DNA of 64,000 nt from Algoriphagus hitonicola (GCF_900113375.1 NZ_FOPC01000007.1:124001-188000); one strand, 5' to 3'; shown: positions 1-11,666, counted from the first letter of the stretch. Made by a program: numbers and translations. The notes: a model not told the origin generated them from the sequence alone.

Positions 1-1975
1 CTTGGAGCATGATGATGCAAACCGAGCGTTGATGGGATCCAACATGCAGCGACAGGCAGTTCCGTTGTTAAAGGCTGAAGCTCCAATCGTGGGAACAGGT
101 TTGGAAGGCAAAGCGGCAACAGATTCTCGTTCGCTGATTATTGCAGAGGCAAATGGAGTCGTTGAATACGTTGACGCTCGAAAAATCACCATCAAATATG
201 ATTTGACGGATGATGAGCTTCTAGTCAACTTCACTGACGAATATAAAACATACGATCTGATTAAATTCAGAAGAACAAACCAGGATACGACAATCAACCT
301 AACGCCATTGGTGTTGAAAGGAGATAAGATTGTCAAAGGCCAGGTTTTGGTTGAGGGTTATTCTACCAATAACGGTGAGCTAGCCTTGGGTAAAAACCTC
401 CGGGTGGCTTACATGCCTTGGCAGGGATATAACTTTGAGGATGCGATCGTAATCTCTGAACGAGTGGTAAGAGAGGACGTCTTTACTTCGATTCACGTAG
501 AGGAATTCCAACTTGAAGTTCGGGATACCAAGCGCGGAGAAGAAGAATTGACTTCTGAAATTCCAAACGTATCCGAAGAGGCTGTGAAGCACTTGGACGA
601 AAATGGTGTAATCGCCATCGGAGCAGAGGTAAAAGAAGGAGATATCATTATCGGTAAGATCACTCCAAAAGGAGAAACAGATCCTACTCCGGAAGAAAAA
701 CTCCTTAGAGCAATTTTTGGTGACAAAGCTGGCGATGTAAAAGACGCCTCCTTGAAAGCTTCTCCATCCTTAAATGGAGTGGTTATCGAAACCAAATTAT
801 TCTCTAGACCTAAAAAAGATAAAGATAACCGGACTAAAGCTAAAGCTGAAGTTGAAAAACTGAAAGCGAAGTATTCCAAGGATCTTTTGGGCATCCGTGC
901 TCGAATGATTAATAAATTGGTGACTATTCTGGACGGAAAAACCTCCCTTGGTGTCAAGCATAAGTTTGGCGATGAGATCATCAGCAAGGGGATGAAGTTT
1001 AACCTGAAGAACATTGAAAATAACCTTTTCCCTGCTAAGAACCCTTACAGAGACGAGTCTAATTACAATGTGCCGGAAGAAGCTAATCTGATTTCTGATA
1101 TTATCTTGGATGATTGGACAGATGATGCACATACCAACGATTTGATCGTGAAATTGGTGAAAAACTACACCAACTCACGTAACGAGATCAGTGGTTTGTT
1201 TAAGCGTGATCGATTTACGCTTGAGGTTGGTGATGAATTGCCGGCCGGAATCGTACAGTTAGCCAAAGTTTATATCGCCAAGAAGCGAAAGCTGAAGGTA
1301 GGAGATAAGATGGCCGGTCGTCACGGAAATAAGGGTATTGTCGCCAGAATCGTAAGAGATGAGGACATGCCATTCCTAGAGGACGGAACTCCAATGGATA
1401 TCGTATTGAATCCACTAGGTGTACCTTCTCGAATGAACATTGGTCAAATCTTTGAAACCGTTTTGGCTTGGGCAGGACAAAAGCTAGGGAAGAAATACGC
1501 AACTCCGATCTTCGATGGAGCTTCTATGGAAGAGGTTGCAGCGGAACTCGATGCTGCGGGCTTGCCTCCATATGGCCGTACCTACCTATACGATGGATTG
1601 ACAGGTGCAAAATTTGATCAGCCCGTGACTGTAGGTATCGCATATATGCTGAAACTGGGTCACCTCGTGGATGATAAAATGCACGCAAGATCTATTGGTC
1701 CATACTCACTTATTACCCAGCAGCCATTGGGTGGTAAGGCGCAGTTTGGTGGTCAGCGATTTGGTGAGATGGAAGTTTGGGCTTTGGAAGCATTCGGTGC
1801 TTCTCATGTCCTACAAGAAATCTTAACTGTAAAGTCTGATGATGTAATCGGTAGAGCGAAAGCCTACGAGGCTATCGTGAAAGGTGAAAACCTTCCAAAG
1901 CCAAATATTCCTGAATCATTCAACGTATTGGTTCATGAGTTGAGAGGCTTGGCTCTAGAAATTACCTTAGATTAA
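1..1975 (+). CDS. rpoB: RNA polymerase beta subunit, 3' part (5' end outside window)
   Basis: This is the C-terminal half of the RNA polymerase beta subunit, about 657 codons, read from base 2. The first visible residues, [20 protein letters not shown], are an internal conserved block, so the TTG at base 2 is an ordinary leucine codon and not a start. Further conserved blocks are [12 protein letters not shown] (around base 1317) and the C-terminal [19 protein letters not shown], which contacts beta-prime. The rifampicin-resistance region lies upstream of the window and cannot be read. rpoC follows after 50 bases on the same strand, the usual rpoBC arrangement. Identity is certain; only the 5' extent is unknown. 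Confidence 0.98.
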   Translation, partial: LEHDDANRALMGSNMQRQAVPLLKAEAPIVGTGLEGKAATDSRSLIIAEANGVVEYVDARKITIKYDLTDDELLVNFTDEYKTYDLIKFRRTNQDTTINLTPLVLKGDKIVKGQVLVEGYSTNNGELALGKNLRVAYMPWQGYNFEDAIVISERVVREDVFTSIHVEEFQLEVRDTKRGEEELTSEIPNVSEEAVKHLDENGVIAIGAEVKEGDIIIGKITPKGETDPTPEEKLLRAIFGDKAGDVKDASLKASPSLNGVVIETKLFSRPKKDKDNRTKAKAEVEKLKAKYSKDLLGIRARMINKLVTILDGKTSLGVKHKFGDEIISKGMKFNLKNIENNLFPAKNPYRDESNYNVPEEANLISDIILDDWTDDAHTNDLIVKLVKNYTNSRNEISGLFKRDRFTLEVGDELPAGIVQLAKVYIAKKRKLKVGDKMAGRHGNKGIVARIVRDEDMPFLEDGTPMDIVLNPLGVPSRMNIGQIFETVLAWAGQKLGKKYATPIFDGASMEEVAAELDAAGLPPYGRTYLYDGLTGAKFDQPVTVGIAYMLKLGHLVDDKMHARSIGPYSLITQQPLGGKAQFGGQRFGEMEVWALEAFGASHVLQEILTVKSDDVIGRAKAYEAIVKGENLPKPNIPESFNVLVHELRGLALEITLD

Positions 1976-1986
1976 ATTGGCTCAAC

Positions 1987-2005
1987 AGGGCGGTATTCCC
2001 GCCCT
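1987..2005 (+). other. rpoB-rpoC intercistronic hairpin
   Basis: A perfect 7-bp stem, AGGGCGG / CCGCCCT, closes a TATTC loop and ends 20 bases before the rpoC ATG. There is no T-run after it, so it is not a standard intrinsic terminator. It could be a processing or stability element, or a weak attenuator that tunes rpoC relative to rpoB. The stem is seen; the role is inference. Confidence 0.5.
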
Positions 2006-2025
2006 TCACATATCTTCAAAAAACT

Positions 2026-5000
2026 ATGTCGTTTAGAAAAAATAAAAAACTCAACATTGATTTTTCTAGGGTTACGATCAGTTTGGCCTCTCCAGAATCC
2101 ATTCTGGATAGCTCAAATGGAGAAGTAACCCAGCCAGAGACGATTAACTACAGAACCTACAAGCCCGAAATGGGCGGCTTGTTCTGTGAAAGAATCTTTG
2201 GTCCGGTCAAAGACTGGGAATGTCATTGTGGTAAATACAAGCGCATCAGATATAAAGGAATCATCTGCGACCGATGTGGTGTGGAAGTCACCGAGAAGAA
2301 AGTTCGCCGTGAGCGGATGGGACACATCGAATTGGTAGTGCCTGTAGCTCATATCTGGTACTTCAAATCGCTACCGAATAAAATCGGTTACTTGCTTGGT
2401 TTACCAACCAAAAAATTGGATCAAATCGTGTATTATGAGCGATACGCGGTAGTCCAGCCAGGAATCAAAGCAGAAGAAGGAATTCAGTACCTGGATTTCT
2501 TGACGGAAGACGAATACTTGGACATCATGGACAAGCTTCCTAAAGAAAACCATATGCTGGATGATGATGATCCGAACAAATTCATCGCAAAGATGGGAGC
2601 AGAAGCGCTTGAAATGCTTTTGGCCCGTTTGGACTTGGATGATCTTTCTTATTCACTTCGCCATCAGGCAGCTACAGATACTTCTCAGCAGAGAAAGGCT
2701 GAGGCCTTGAAGCGTCTGAAAGTAGTAGAGGCATTCCGTGATGCCAGAACCCGTATTGAAAACCGCCCAGAGTGGATGATCGTACGAATGGTTCCTGTTA
2801 TTCCACCGGAATTGAGACCATTGGTTCCTTTGGATGGGGGTCGTTTTGCGACTTCGGATTTGAATGATCTATACCGTAGAGTAATCATCAGAAATAACCG
2901 ATTGAAGCGTTTGATCGATATCAAGGCTCCTGAGGTGATTTTGAGAAACGAAAAGCGAATGCTTCAGGAAGCTGTGGATTCACTTTTCGATAACTCCCGA
3001 AAAGTAAATGCCGTGAGGTCTGATGGTAACCGTGCCCTAAAATCCCTTTCCGATATGTTGAAAGGTAAGCAGGGTCGATTCCGTCAAAACCTATTGGGTA
3101 AGCGAGTGGATTATTCCGGTCGATCTGTAATCGTGGTAGGACCAGAATTGAAACTTCACGAATGCGGTCTTCCCAAAAATATGGCAGCGGAACTTTTCAA
3201 GCCTTTTATCATCCGAAAACTGATTGAAAGAGGGATTGTAAAAACCGTAAAATCTGCCAAGAAAATTGTGGATCGTAAAGATCCGGTGGTTTGGGATATT
3301 TTGGAAAATGTGTTGAAAGGACATCCCGTTCTACTCAACCGTGCCCCAACTCTTCACCGATTGGGTATCCAGGCATTCCAGCCTAAATTGATCGAAGGAA
3401 AAGCGATCCAGCTCCACCCATTGGTATGTACAGCATTCAACGCTGACTTTGACGGTGACCAGATGGCCGTACACGTTCCACTCGGACATGAAGCGATCTT
3501 GGAAGCTTCTACATTGATGCTTTCTGCTCATAACATCCTAAACCCTGCCAACGGAGCGCCTATTACGGTGCCTTCTCAAGACATGGTTTTGGGGTTGTAC
3601 TATGTGACCAAAGGCAAAATGTCTACCAAAGAAGAGCCGGTAGCTGGAGAAGGAATGACCTTCTACTCTCAGGAAGAGGTAATTATTGCCATGAATGAGG
3701 GAAAGGTTTCAAAGCATGCTAATATCAAGTGTAAAGTAAGAGTACGAACTGCTCCAGATACCTTCGAAACCAAAATCGTAGAAACTGTAGCCGGCCGATT
3801 GATTTTCAATCAGTTTGTTCCAGAGCAAGTTGGATATGTAAATGAACTTTTGACTAAGAAAAAACTTCAGCAGATTATCGCCGAGGTAGTTAAAGTTTGT
3901 GGAATTGCCCGTACTGCTCAGTTCTTGGATGATATCAAGCATCTAGGGTTCCAAATGGCCTACCAAGGTGGACTATCCATGGGATTGAATGATGTAATTA
4001 TTCCAGATCAAAAGGATCCATTGGTGGCTAAAGCCAAGGAAGAAGTGGATGCGGTTTGGAACAACTACCTCATGGGTCTGATTACTGATAATGAGCGTTA
4101 CAACCAAGTAATTGATATTTGGACCCGTACCAATTCCAATCTGACGAATATTCTGATGAAGCAGATGGAAGAAGATAAGCAAGGGTTCAATGCCATCTAT
4201 ATGATGATGCACTCCGGAGCAAGAGGTTCCAGAGAGCAGATTCGACAGCTAGGAGGAATGAGAGGATTGATGGCAAAGCCACAGAAAAACCTTCAAGGTT
4301 CTGTCGGTGAAATCATCGAAAACCCTATTCTTTCTAACTTTAAAGAAGGACTCGATGTACTCGAGTACTTTATCTCTACCCACGGTGCACGTAAAGGTCT
4401 AGCCGATACGGCATTGAAAACTGCCGATGCGGGTTACTTGACCCGACGACTGGTGGATGTAGCGCAGGATATGATTGTGACCGAAGAGGACTGTGGTACT
4501 TTGAGAGGGCTAATCGTTCAGCCACTTAAAGATAACGACGAAATCGTCGAGCCACTTTCTGAGCGAATTCTAGGACGGGTTTCCGTACATGATGTTTACG
4601 ATCCGTTGACTGATGAGCTTATCGTTCCAGCAGGTGTAGAGATCGGAGACGAAATCGCCAAGATGGTCGATGAATCGGCTATCGAAGAGGTAGAAATTCG
4701 TTCGGTATTGACATGTGAGACTAGAAGAGGAGTTTGTAGCAAATGCTACGGGCGAAACCTGGCCACAGGTCGGATGGTACAGGCCGGTGAATCTGTCGGT
4801 GTAATTGCCGCACAGTCTATCGGTGAGCCAGGAACGCAGTTGACTTTGAGGACTTTCCACGTGGGTGGTACAGCTTCTAACATGGCCGTTGAGGCGAGCA
4901 TCAATGCAAAGTTTGACGGTGTTGTGGAATTTGATGAGGAATTGAGACTCATCGAAACCACCAATAAAGATGGAGAACCAGTCACGGTAGTGATGGGAAG

Positions 5001-6336
5001 ATCTGGAGAAATCAAGATCAATGAAGCTAAATCCGGAAAAACATTGGTTTCAAACCATGTGCCTTATGGTGCATTGTTGAACGTAAAGGATGGACAGAAA
5101 ATTTCGAAGGGAGATTCTCTTTGTACCTGGGATCCATACAATGCGGTCATTATTTCCGAGTTTGACGGTAAAGTGGACTTTGAGTCTATCGTAGAAGGGG
5201 TGACTTTCAAAGAGGTAGCTGATGATCAAACTGGTTTCCGTGAGAAAGTAATTATCGAAACTAAGGATAGAACCAAGAACCCCGCAATTATTGTAGAATA
5301 TGGGGAAGATTCCAAATCTTACAATATTCCGGTGGGAGCTCACCTTGCTGTAGAAATGGGAGATAAGGTGAAAGCTGGCCAGATTTTGGTAAAAATCCCT
5401 CGATCTGTCGGAAAAACCCGAGACATTACCGGTGGTCTTCCACGAGTAACGGAATTGTTTGAGGCGCGAAACCCATCCAATCCAGCAGTAGTTTCTGAAA
5501 TCGACGGTGTGGTTACGTATGGTGGTATCAAACGAGGTAATCGTGAGATCATCATCGAATCCAAAGACGGCGTGATCAAAAAATACATGGTGTCACTTTC
5601 CAAGCACATCTTGGTTCAGGAAAATGACTTTATCCGTGCGGGTGAACCGCTTTCAGATGGAGCCATTACTCCGAATGACATCTTGTCTATCAAAGGACCA
5701 ACAGCGGTTCAGGAATACTTGGTGAATGAGATTCAGGAAGTTTACCGACTTCAGGGGGTGAAAATCAACGATAAGCACATTGAGGTGATTGTCACCCAAA
5801 TGATGCAGAAAGTTGAAATCCTCGATGCTGGAGACACTGGATTCTTGCAAGGTCAAGTCGTGGACAAGTGGGCATTCCGTGAGGAAAACGACAACATTCT
5901 GGATAAGAAAGTGGTCATGGATGCTGGAGATTCTTCTACCTTGAAGCCAGGGATGATTATCTCTTCCCGTAGACTTCGAGACGAAAATTCTTCCTTGAAG
6001 CGTAAGGACTTGAAGCTTGTGCAGGTACGTGATGCGGAGACGGCTGTTTCTAAGCCTACTTTGCAAGGTATCACTGCAGCTTCGTTGGGTACCGAAAGCT
6101 TTATCTCGGCAGCTTCCTTCCAGGAAACTACCAAGGTGCTTTCTGAAGCCGCGATCCGAGGCAAGCGTGATGAGCTTTTGGGACTGAAAGAAAACGTAAT
6201 TGTAGGACACCTGATTCCTGCTGGAACAGGTCAGCGAATTATCCAAAATGCGATCGTAGGTTCTCAGGAGGAATACGAGAAACTTTCCGAAAATATGGAA
6301 AAGTCTTCCCGCAAATCCAGTGAAGCGATTCTATAA
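2026..6336 (+). CDS. rpoC: RNA polymerase beta' subunit
   Basis: Catalytic beta-prime subunit of RNA polymerase, 1436 aa (1407 in E. coli). The N-terminal zinc ribbon has Cys66, Cys68, Cys81 and Cys84. The catalytic magnesium loop NADFDGDQ starts at residue 472, giving Asp474, Asp476 and Asp478. A second zinc-binding cluster ([19 protein letters not shown]) lies around residues 895-915, followed by the trigger-loop region and [16 protein letters not shown]. The start ATG at 2026 begins with the conserved MSFRKN. It is cotranscribed with rpoB and ends before a strong terminator hairpin at 6356-6385. Nothing suggests an inactive enzyme. Confidence 0.99.
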   Translation: MSFRKNKKLNIDFSRVTISLASPESILDSSNGEVTQPETINYRTYKPEMGGLFCERIFGPVKDWECHCGKYKRIRYKGIICDRCGVEVTEKKVRRERMGHIELVVPVAHIWYFKSLPNKIGYLLGLPTKKLDQIVYYERYAVVQPGIKAEEGIQYLDFLTEDEYLDIMDKLPKENHMLDDDDPNKFIAKMGAEALEMLLARLDLDDLSYSLRHQAATDTSQQRKAEALKRLKVVEAFRDARTRIENRPEWMIVRMVPVIPPELRPLVPLDGGRFATSDLNDLYRRVIIRNNRLKRLIDIKAPEVILRNEKRMLQEAVDSLFDNSRKVNAVRSDGNRALKSLSDMLKGKQGRFRQNLLGKRVDYSGRSVIVVGPELKLHECGLPKNMAAELFKPFIIRKLIERGIVKTVKSAKKIVDRKDPVVWDILENVLKGHPVLLNRAPTLHRLGIQAFQPKLIEGKAIQLHPLVCTAFNADFDGDQMAVHVPLGHEAILEASTLMLSAHNILNPANGAPITVPSQDMVLGLYYVTKGKMSTKEEPVAGEGMTFYSQEEVIIAMNEGKVSKHANIKCKVRVRTAPDTFETKIVETVAGRLIFNQFVPEQVGYVNELLTKKKLQQIIAEVVKVCGIARTAQFLDDIKHLGFQMAYQGGLSMGLNDVIIPDQKDPLVAKAKEEVDAVWNNYLMGLITDNERYNQVIDIWTRTNSNLTNILMKQMEEDKQGFNAIYMMMHSGARGSREQIRQLGGMRGLMAKPQKNLQGSVGEIIENPILSNFKEGLDVLEYFISTHGARKGLADTALKTADAGYLTRRLVDVAQDMIVTEEDCGTLRGLIVQPLKDNDEIVEPLSERILGRVSVHDVYDPLTDELIVPAGVEIGDEIAKMVDESAIEEVEIRSVLTCETRRGVCSKCYGRNLATGRMVQAGESVGVIAAQSIGEPGTQLTLRTFHVGGTASNMAVEASINAKFDGVVEFDEELRLIETTNKDGEPVTVVMGRSGEIKINEAKSGKTLVSNHVPYGALLNVKDGQKISKGDSLCTWDPYNAVIISEFDGKVDFESIVEGVTFKEVADDQTGFREKVIIETKDRTKNPAIIVEYGEDSKSYNIPVGAHLAVEMGDKVKAGQILVKIPRSVGKTRDITGGLPRVTELFEARNPSNPAVVSEIDGVVTYGGIKRGNREIIIESKDGVIKKYMVSLSKHILVQENDFIRAGEPLSDGAITPNDILSIKGPTAVQEYLVNEIQEVYRLQGVKINDKHIEVIVTQMMQKVEILDAGDTGFLQGQVVDKWAFREENDNILDKKVVMDAGDSSTLKPGMIISSRRLRDENSSLKRKDLKLVQVRDAETAVSKPTLQGITAASLGTESFISAASFQETTKVLSEAAIRGKRDELLGLKENVIVGHLIPAGTGQRIIQNAIVGSQEEYEKLSENMEKSSRKSSEAIL

Positions 6337-6355
6337 TTTATTCTGAATTCAAGTG

Positions 6356-6385
6356 AAAGGCCTGTAGCAGTACAGGCCTTTTTTA
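6356..6385 (+). terminator. Intrinsic terminator after rpoC
   Basis: An 11-bp perfect stem, AAAGGCCTGTA / TACAGGCCTTT, with a GCAG loop, runs into a T-tract. It ends the rpoBC transcript but lies only 12 bases before the next ATG (6398), leaving no room for a separate promoter between them. Confidence 0.9.
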
Positions 6386-6397
6386 ATCCCAGTTAAA

Positions 6398-6721
6398 ATG
6401 AGCGACGAGAAAAATCAAAACCGACCCGATCAGCAGATCAATGTGGAGCTTTCAGAGGAAGTAGCTGAAGGTGTCTATTCCAATCTGGCAATGATCGCCC
6501 ATTCCAATTCTGAATTTGTGATTGATTTTATCCGGTTGATGCCGGGTGTACCCAAGGCAAAAGTGAAGTCCAGGATCATTGTGACTCCGGATCATGCCAA
6601 GCGATTGCTTGCTGCTTTGAAAGATAATATTGAGAAATACGAAGCAGCTTTTGGAAAGATAAGCCAAAATGGAGGAGCTCCCCAGTTTCCGATTTCCTTC
6701 GGAAAGCCAGGAGAAGCCTAA
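6398..6721 (+). CDS. DUF3467 family protein
   Basis: A 107-aa acidic, soluble protein of the DUF3467 family, which is commonly found directly after rpoC in Bacteroidota. I recognise the core NVELSEEVAEGVYSNLAMI, the following SNSEFVIDFIRLMPG stretch, and the closing helix LLAALKDNIEKYEAAFG. There is no signal peptide, membrane segment or catalytic motif. No function is established that I know of; the steady linkage to rpoC suggests a link to transcription, but that is inference. Its ATG is 12 bases after the rpoC terminator, so it is either expressed by readthrough or from a promoter inside rpoC. Confidence 0.9.
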   Translation: MSDEKNQNRPDQQINVELSEEVAEGVYSNLAMIAHSNSEFVIDFIRLMPGVPKAKVKSRIIVTPDHAKRLLAALKDNIEKYEAAFGKISQNGGAPQFPISFGKPGEA

Positions 6722-6741
6722 CAAAAATATAACTGCTTAAT

Positions 6742-6772
6742 TTTGTTTAATTTATTACTTTCAATACCTTTG
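6742..6772 (+). promoter_or_regulatory. Promoter of the str operon (rpsL)
   Basis: The -33 box TTTG (6742-6745), exactly 19 bases, and the -7 box TACCTTTG (6765-6772) match the Bacteroidota housekeeping promoter TTTG-N19-TAnnTTTG in full. Transcription should start around 6776-6778, leaving an AT-rich leader of about 43 bases before rpsL. The bases after the -7 box, CAGTCC, are repeated exactly at the rplC promoter. Confidence 0.85.
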
Positions 6773-6819
6773 CAGTCCAAAATTTAACAGTTTACAGGAA
6801 AACTAAATTTTATCAGTTA

Positions 6820-7230
6820 ATGCCTACTATTCAACAGTTAGTAAGAAAAGGTAGAACTACACTGGAAACCAAATCTAAATCAAGGGCTTTGGACGCTTGT
6901 CCACAGCGTAGAGGGGTTTGTACCAGGGTGTACACTACTACCCCTAAGAAGCCAAACTCAGCGATGAGAAAAGTGGCCAGGGTGAGATTGACCAATGGAA
7001 AAGAAGTGAATGCTTACATCCCAGGTGAAGGTCATAATTTGCAAGAGCACTCGATCGTATTGATCAGAGGGGGTCGTGTGAAAGATCTACCAGGTGTGAG
7101 ATATCACATCATCCGAGGTGCATTGGATACTGCCGGAGTAAAAGACCGTAAGCAAGGTCGCTCCAAGTACGGTGCTAAAAGACCTAAAGCAGGTAAGGGT
7201 GCTCCCGCTGCTCCAGGCAAAAAGAAATAA
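6820..7230 (+). CDS. rpsL: 30S ribosomal protein uS12
   Basis: uS12 of the 30S decoding centre, 136 aa (124 in E. coli). [10 protein letters not shown] around residues 39-48 and GGRVKDLPG around 84-92 are the two loops facing the decoding site; Lys43, Lys44 and Lys88 are all present, so no classical streptomycin-resistance substitution is visible. The extra length is a Lys/Gly/Pro/Ala-rich C-terminal tail after the conserved [11 protein letters not shown]. It is the first gene after the promoter at 6742-6772, with rpsG 18 bases downstream. Confidence 0.98.
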   Translation: MPTIQQLVRKGRTTLETKSKSRALDACPQRRGVCTRVYTTTPKKPNSAMRKVARVRLTNGKEVNAYIPGEGHNLQEHSIVLIRGGRVKDLPGVRYHIIRGALDTAGVKDRKQGRSKYGAKRPKAGKGAPAAPGKKK

Positions 7231-7248
7231 TCAAACACATTAGAAGAA

Positions 7249-7716
7249 ATGAGAAAAGCGAAACCAAAGAAGAGATATATTCTTCCTGATCCCAAGTTCA
7301 ACGATACCTTGGTGACCAAGTTTGTGAACTGTCTGATGGTAGATGGGAAGAAGAGTATTGCTTACAAAATTTTCTACGATGCCGTAGAAAAGGTAGAATC
7401 CAAAGTAGGTGAGAATGGTCTTGAAGTTTGGAAAAAGGCGCTTAACAATATTGCTCCATCCGTAGAGGTGAAGAGTCGTAGAGTTGGTGGTGCTACATTC
7501 CAAGTTCCAATGGAAGTCCGACCCGAAAGAAAGATGGCCCTTGGAATCAAGTGGATGATCAACTACGCTCGTAAAAGAGGTGAGAAAACCATGATGGATC
7601 GTCTAGCTGGCGAAATCATCGCCGGTGCCAAAGGTGAAGGCGCAGCGGTGAAAAAGAAAGACGATACCCACAGAATGGCTGAGGCTAACAAAGCATTCTC
7701 TCACTTTAGATTTTAA
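7249..7716 (+). CDS. rpsG: 30S ribosomal protein uS7
   Basis: uS7, 155 aa, the primary binder of the 16S rRNA 3' domain and nucleator of the 30S head. Conserved stretches include [13 protein letters not shown] near residue 24 and the [19 protein letters not shown] segment near residues 73-91. Length is normal. It sits in the standard order rpsL-rpsG-fusA, five bases before fusA. Confidence 0.98.
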   Translation: MRKAKPKKRYILPDPKFNDTLVTKFVNCLMVDGKKSIAYKIFYDAVEKVESKVGENGLEVWKKALNNIAPSVEVKSRRVGGATFQVPMEVRPERKMALGIKWMINYARKRGEKTMMDRLAGEIIAGAKGEGAAVKKKDDTHRMAEANKAFSHFRF

Positions 7717-7721
7717 TTAGG

Positions 7722-9845
7722 ATGGCAAAAAGAGACTTAAGATTTACCAGAAATATCGGTATAGCCGCTCACATTGATGCTGGTAAAACGACTACTACAG
7801 AGCGGATTCTTTTTTACTCTGGTGTTTCACACAAAATCGGTGAAGTACACGATGGTGCAGCCACTATGGACTGGATGGCTCAGGAGCAGGAGCGAGGGAT
7901 TACGATTACCTCTGCTGCGACGACCGTATTCTGGAACTACAGAGATCAAAAATATCAAATCAACATCATCGATACCCCGGGACACGTGGACTTCACAGTA
8001 GAAGTTAACCGTTCGCTTCGGGTATTGGATGGATTGGTTTTCCTGTTCAGTGCTGTGGACGGTGTTGAACCACAGTCTGAGACCAACTGGCGATTAGCTG
8101 ATAATTACAAAGTAGCCCGAATCGGGTTTGTAAATAAAATGGACCGTGCCGGTGCAAACTTCCTGGAGGTTTGTAAGCAGGTGAAGGAAATGCTTGGCAG
8201 CTATGCAGTGCCTTTGCAAATCCCAATCGGGTCTGAAGATAAATTCAAAGGGGTAGTTGATTTGATCAACAACCGCGGGATTGTTTGGAATGAAGATGAT
8301 ATGGGAATGACCTTCGAGGAAGTTCCTATTCCAGAAGACTTGGTAGAAGAAGCTGCACAGTGGAGAGAGCATTTGCTGGAAGCTGTGGCTGATTATGACG
8401 AGTCTTTGATGGAAAAGTTTTTTGACGATCCTGATTCTATTACAGAAGAAGAGATTTTGAATGCCTTGAGAAAAGCGACCATTGACATGAAAATTGTCCC
8501 TATGGTTTGTGGTTCTTCATTCAAAAATAAAGGAGTTCAGACTATGCTTGACTTGGTGATGGAATTGCTTCCTTCTCCAATGGACAAAGATGATATCATC
8601 GCTCATGACTTGAACGATGAAGAAAAAGATGTTAGAATAGCTCCAAATGAAGACGAACCGTTTGCTGGCTTAGCTTTTAAGATCGCAACTGATCCATTTG
8701 TAGGTCGATTGTGCTTTGTAAGAGCGTACTCCGGTAAATTGGATTCTGGTTCATATGTATTCAATAGCCGATCTGGAAATAAAGAGCGAATCTCCCGTGT
8801 ATTCCAAATGCACGCAAATAAACAAAATCAAATTGATTCGCTTAGAGCAGGAGATATCGGAGCGGTAGTTGGATTTAAGGATATCAAGACGGGTGACACC
8901 CTTTGCGACGAAAAGCGTAAAGTAGTCCTTGAATCTATGGTTTTCCCTGAGCCGGTAATTGGTTATGCTATTGAGCCTAAAACTCAAGCTGACGTGGATA
9001 AATTGGGTATGGCGATTGCCAAACTAGTCGAAGAAGATCCTACCCTTCAGGTGAATACTGACCACGAAACTGGTCAGACCATCTTGAGAGGTATGGGTGA
9101 GCTTCACCTGGATATCATCATTGATCGATTGAAGCGTGAGTTTAAAGTAGAGATCAATCAAGGTGCTCCACAGGTGGCTTACAAAGAAGCTTTGTTTGGT
9201 TCGGTAGAGCACAAAGAAGTTTACAAAAAGCAAACCGGTGGTAAAGGTAAATTTGCCGATATCGTATTCGAACTCGGACCAAAAGATGCAGATCCTGAGA
9301 CTGGTGAAATTAAGCCAGGTTTGGACTTTGTGAATGGTATCGTAGGGGGTGTGATTCCAAAAGAATTCATTCCTTCTATTCAGAAAGGATTTGCGGAAGC
9401 TATGAAGAATGGACCTTTGGCAGGATATCCGATCGAATCCATGAAAGTACGCTTGTTCCATGGTTCCTTCCACGACGTCGATTCAGATGCGCTTTCTTTC
9501 GAGTTGGCAGCTAGAATTGGTTTCAAAGAAGCAGCTAAGAAGTGTAAGCCTCAATTGCTTGAGCCGATCATGTCAGTAGATGTGGTTTCTCCGGATGAAT
9601 ATACCGGTCCGATCACCGGTGACTTGAACCGACGTAGAGGTTTGATGAAAGGAATGGACACCAAAGGTACCTCATCCGTAATCAAGGCGTCTGTGCCTTT
9701 GTCAGAGTTGTTTGGGTACATTACCGACTTGAGAACCATCACTTCCGGTAGAGCGACAGCTTCTTTGACATTCTCTCACTATGAGCCAGTACCAAACAAC
9801 ATAGCAGAGGCTGTAATTGCTAAAGTAAAAGGTCAGAAAGACTAA
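7722..9845 (+). CDS. fusA: Elongation factor G
   Basis: Translational GTPase that drives ribosomal translocation, 707 aa. GTP-binding motifs are clear: AHIDAGKTT (P-loop, residues 16-24), RGITI (switch I, 59-63), DTPGH (84-88) and NKMD (138-141). Domains II to V follow at the usual spacing, and length matches EF-G rather than RF3 or LepA. It is cotranscribed with rpsL, rpsG and rpsJ. No tuf gene follows, unlike the E. coli str operon; rpsJ takes that place. Confidence 0.98.
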   Translation: MAKRDLRFTRNIGIAAHIDAGKTTTTERILFYSGVSHKIGEVHDGAATMDWMAQEQERGITITSAATTVFWNYRDQKYQINIIDTPGHVDFTVEVNRSLRVLDGLVFLFSAVDGVEPQSETNWRLADNYKVARIGFVNKMDRAGANFLEVCKQVKEMLGSYAVPLQIPIGSEDKFKGVVDLINNRGIVWNEDDMGMTFEEVPIPEDLVEEAAQWREHLLEAVADYDESLMEKFFDDPDSITEEEILNALRKATIDMKIVPMVCGSSFKNKGVQTMLDLVMELLPSPMDKDDIIAHDLNDEEKDVRIAPNEDEPFAGLAFKIATDPFVGRLCFVRAYSGKLDSGSYVFNSRSGNKERISRVFQMHANKQNQIDSLRAGDIGAVVGFKDIKTGDTLCDEKRKVVLESMVFPEPVIGYAIEPKTQADVDKLGMAIAKLVEEDPTLQVNTDHETGQTILRGMGELHLDIIIDRLKREFKVEINQGAPQVAYKEALFGSVEHKEVYKKQTGGKGKFADIVFELGPKDADPETGEIKPGLDFVNGIVGGVIPKEFIPSIQKGFAEAMKNGPLAGYPIESMKVRLFHGSFHDVDSDALSFELAARIGFKEAAKKCKPQLLEPIMSVDVVSPDEYTGPITGDLNRRRGLMKGMDTKGTSSVIKASVPLSELFGYITDLRTITSGRATASLTFSHYEPVPNNIAEAVIAKVKGQKD

Positions 9846-9857
9846 TCAATATTTGCG

Positions 9858-10163
9858 ATGAATCAGAAAATCAGAATAAAATTAAAATCATACGATCATA
9901 GCCTGGTGGATAAGTCATCAGAGAAGATCGTGAAAGCTGTAAAGGCTACCGGTGCCGTTGTTGTTGGTCCGATTCCTTTGCCTACTAAAAAAGAAAAGTT
10001 TACTGTGTTGAAATCCCCACACGTAAACAAGAAGGCAAGAGATCAATATCAGCTTTGCACCTATAAGCGATTGGTAGACATTTATTCCAATTCTTCCAAG
10101 ACGGTGGATGCTTTGATGAAAATCGAACTTCCCAGTGGAGTAGATGTAGAAATTAAGGTCTGA
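9858..10163 (+). CDS. rpsJ: 30S ribosomal protein uS10
   Basis: uS10, 101 aa, a 30S head protein and, in other bacteria, the NusE antitermination factor. It begins [19 protein letters not shown] and carries the conserved [19 protein letters not shown] segment. It is 12 bases after fusA and is followed by a terminator (10187-10220) and a fresh promoter (10307-10337). It is therefore the last gene of the str unit and not the first gene of the S10 operon as in E. coli. Confidence 0.98.
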   Translation: MNQKIRIKLKSYDHSLVDKSSEKIVKAVKATGAVVVGPIPLPTKKEKFTVLKSPHVNKKARDQYQLCTYKRLVDIYSNSSKTVDALMKIELPSGVDVEIKV

Positions 10164-10186
10164 TCAGACCCGAAATCAACAGATTT

Positions 10187-10220
10187 AAAAGACCTGTATT
10201 CTCAATGCAGGTCTTTTGTT
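10187..10220 (+). terminator. Intrinsic terminator after rpsJ
   Basis: A 10-bp stem, AAAAGACCTG / CAGGTCTTTT, with an 11-base loop, followed by GTTTTG. It ends the rpsL-rpsG-fusA-rpsJ transcript. The rest of the 237-base rpsJ-rplC gap holds the next promoter and a 63-base leader, and I see no gene in it. Confidence 0.85.
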
Positions 10221-10306
10221 TTGCCCATTGCCGGGGATAGGTATCGGCTTCTGGAGCGATTCAAGGTCAATTATTTTCTAAATGTTTGAAAATATAGGAG
10301 TTGCCA

Positions 10307-10337
10307 TTTGTTGCAGAATTTTATTTCAGTAACTTTG
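10307..10337 (+). promoter_or_regulatory. Promoter of the rplC-led ribosomal operon
   Basis: TTTG (10307-10310), 19 bases, TAACTTTG (10330-10337): a full match to the Bacteroidota consensus. The discriminator CAGTCC is identical to that of the rpsL promoter. The leader of about 60 bases before rplC contains a GGGCCCC palindrome and a possible CACA/TGTG pairing; whether it is an r-protein autoregulatory leader cannot be judged from sequence alone. Confidence 0.85.
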
Positions 10338-10400
10338 CAGTCCTTAAAAAGGGCCCCTGGCACATAATTGCTTGTGGGTTATCAAATTATCTTATAAAAG

Positions 10401-11033
10401 ATGTCTGGTATAATTGGAAAAAAAGTAGGAATGACTAGCATTTTTAGTGCCGATGGACGTAATGTCGCATGCACGCTAATAGAAGCTGGTCCTTGCGTAG
10501 TGACGCAAGTAAAAAACGTTGAAACAGACGGGTACAACGCAGTGCAGTTGGGATTCGGTGAGCGAAAGGAGAAAAACACTCCCAAGCCATTGATCGGCCA
10601 TTTCAAAAAGGCCGGGACTACTCCCAAGCATAAAGTTGTTGAGTTTCGTGATTTCCGGGTCGAGTTTGAAGGCCAGGTAGATCTCGGAGCTACTGTGAAG
10701 GCCGGTGAGGTATTTATCGAAGGAGACTTCGTGGATGCTATCGGTACTTCTAAAGGTAAAGGCTTCCAGGGTGTAGTGAAGCGTCATGGTTTTGGTGGTG
10801 TGGGTGGACAAACTCACGGTCAGCACAACAGACAGAGACACCCGGGTTCCATTGGTGCTTGTTCTTGGCCATCCCGAGTATTCAAGGGTATGAGAATGGC
10901 TGGAAGAACCGGTGGTGACAGAGTGAAAGTATTGAACCTCAGAGTATTGAAAATATATGCTGAGCAAAATCTCCTTCTGGTGTCCGGTTCAGTACCAGGT
11001 CCAAAAAATTCTTATGTTATTCTAGAGAAGTAA
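10401..11033 (+). CDS. rplC: 50S ribosomal protein uL3
   Basis: uL3, 210 aa, an early 50S assembly protein whose long loop reaches the peptidyl transferase centre. It starts [15 protein letters not shown], as in the family, and contains [20 protein letters not shown], the loop that carries the methylated glutamine in E. coli. It is the first gene after the promoter at 10307-10337; rplD follows after three bases. Confidence 0.98.
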   Translation: MSGIIGKKVGMTSIFSADGRNVACTLIEAGPCVVTQVKNVETDGYNAVQLGFGERKEKNTPKPLIGHFKKAGTTPKHKVVEFRDFRVEFEGQVDLGATVKAGEVFIEGDFVDAIGTSKGKGFQGVVKRHGFGGVGGQTHGQHNRQRHPGSIGACSWPSRVFKGMRMAGRTGGDRVKVLNLRVLKIYAEQNLLLVSGSVPGPKNSYVILEK

Positions 11034-11036
11034 GCC

Positions 11037-11666
11037 ATGGAATTAGCAGTAATTAATCAAAAAGGAGAAGACACCGGAAGAAAGGTGCAATTGTCAGAGG
11101 AGATCTTCGCGATCGCGCCTAATGACAATGCGATCTATCTGGATGTAAAACAGTACTTGGCTAATCAGAGACAAGGTACTCATAAGTCTAAGGAAAGAAA
11201 CGAGATAGCTGGATCGACCAAGAAGATCAAAAAGCAAAAAGGTACCGGTGGTGCCCGTGCGGGATCTATCAAGTCTCCACTATTCCGAGGTGGAGGTAGA
11301 GTTTTTGGTCCGAGACCAAGAGACTATTCCTTCAAATTGAATAAAAAATTAAAACAACTTGCCAGAAAATCCGCACTTTCTTATAAAGTGAAGGACAATT
11401 GCTTGTCGATTTTGGAAAACATCTCTTTTGATGCGCCAAAAACCAAGAATTACCTGGCATTGCTTAATGGATTGGCGCTATCCGATAAGAAGACGCTTTT
11501 GGTTCTCCCTGAAGATAACAAAAACGTTTACCTGTCTAGCAGAAACCTTCCCAAAGCCAAAGTTGTGACTGTAAATGATGTAAATACTTACCAGTTGCTC
11601 AACGCAGACCATTTGGTTCTTTGCGAAGATTCTGTAAGTAAGTTGGAAACCATTTTATCGAAATAA
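11037..11666 (+). CDS. rplD: 50S ribosomal protein uL4
   Basis: uL4, 209 aa, lining the 50S exit tunnel through an extended loop. The basic loop [20 protein letters not shown] and the [12 protein letters not shown] segment are clear. In E. coli L4 also represses its own S10 operon through an mRNA leader; whether this happens here is unknown. Three bases after rplC and four before rplW. Confidence 0.98.
   Translation: MELAVINQKGEDTGRKVQLSEEIFAIAPNDNAIYLDVKQYLANQRQGTHKSKERNEIAGSTKKIKKQKGTGGARAGSIKSPLFRGGGRVFGPRPRDYSFKLNKKLKQLARKSALSYKVKDNCLSILENISFDAPKTKNYLALLNGLALSDKKTLLVLPEDNKNVYLSSRNLPKAKVVTVNDVNTYQLLNADHLVLCEDSVSKLETILSK

Noticed and set aside
2..4. TTG as a start codon for the rpoB fragment
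   Set aside because: The residues from here are an internal conserved block of RpoB; the true start lies before the window.
493..1014. 173-codon frame antisense to rpoB
   Set aside because: Shadow of a conserved gene with no recognisable features.
5653..6246. 197-codon frame antisense to rpoC
   Set aside because: Opposite-strand shadow of a highly conserved gene; no motif or expression signal.
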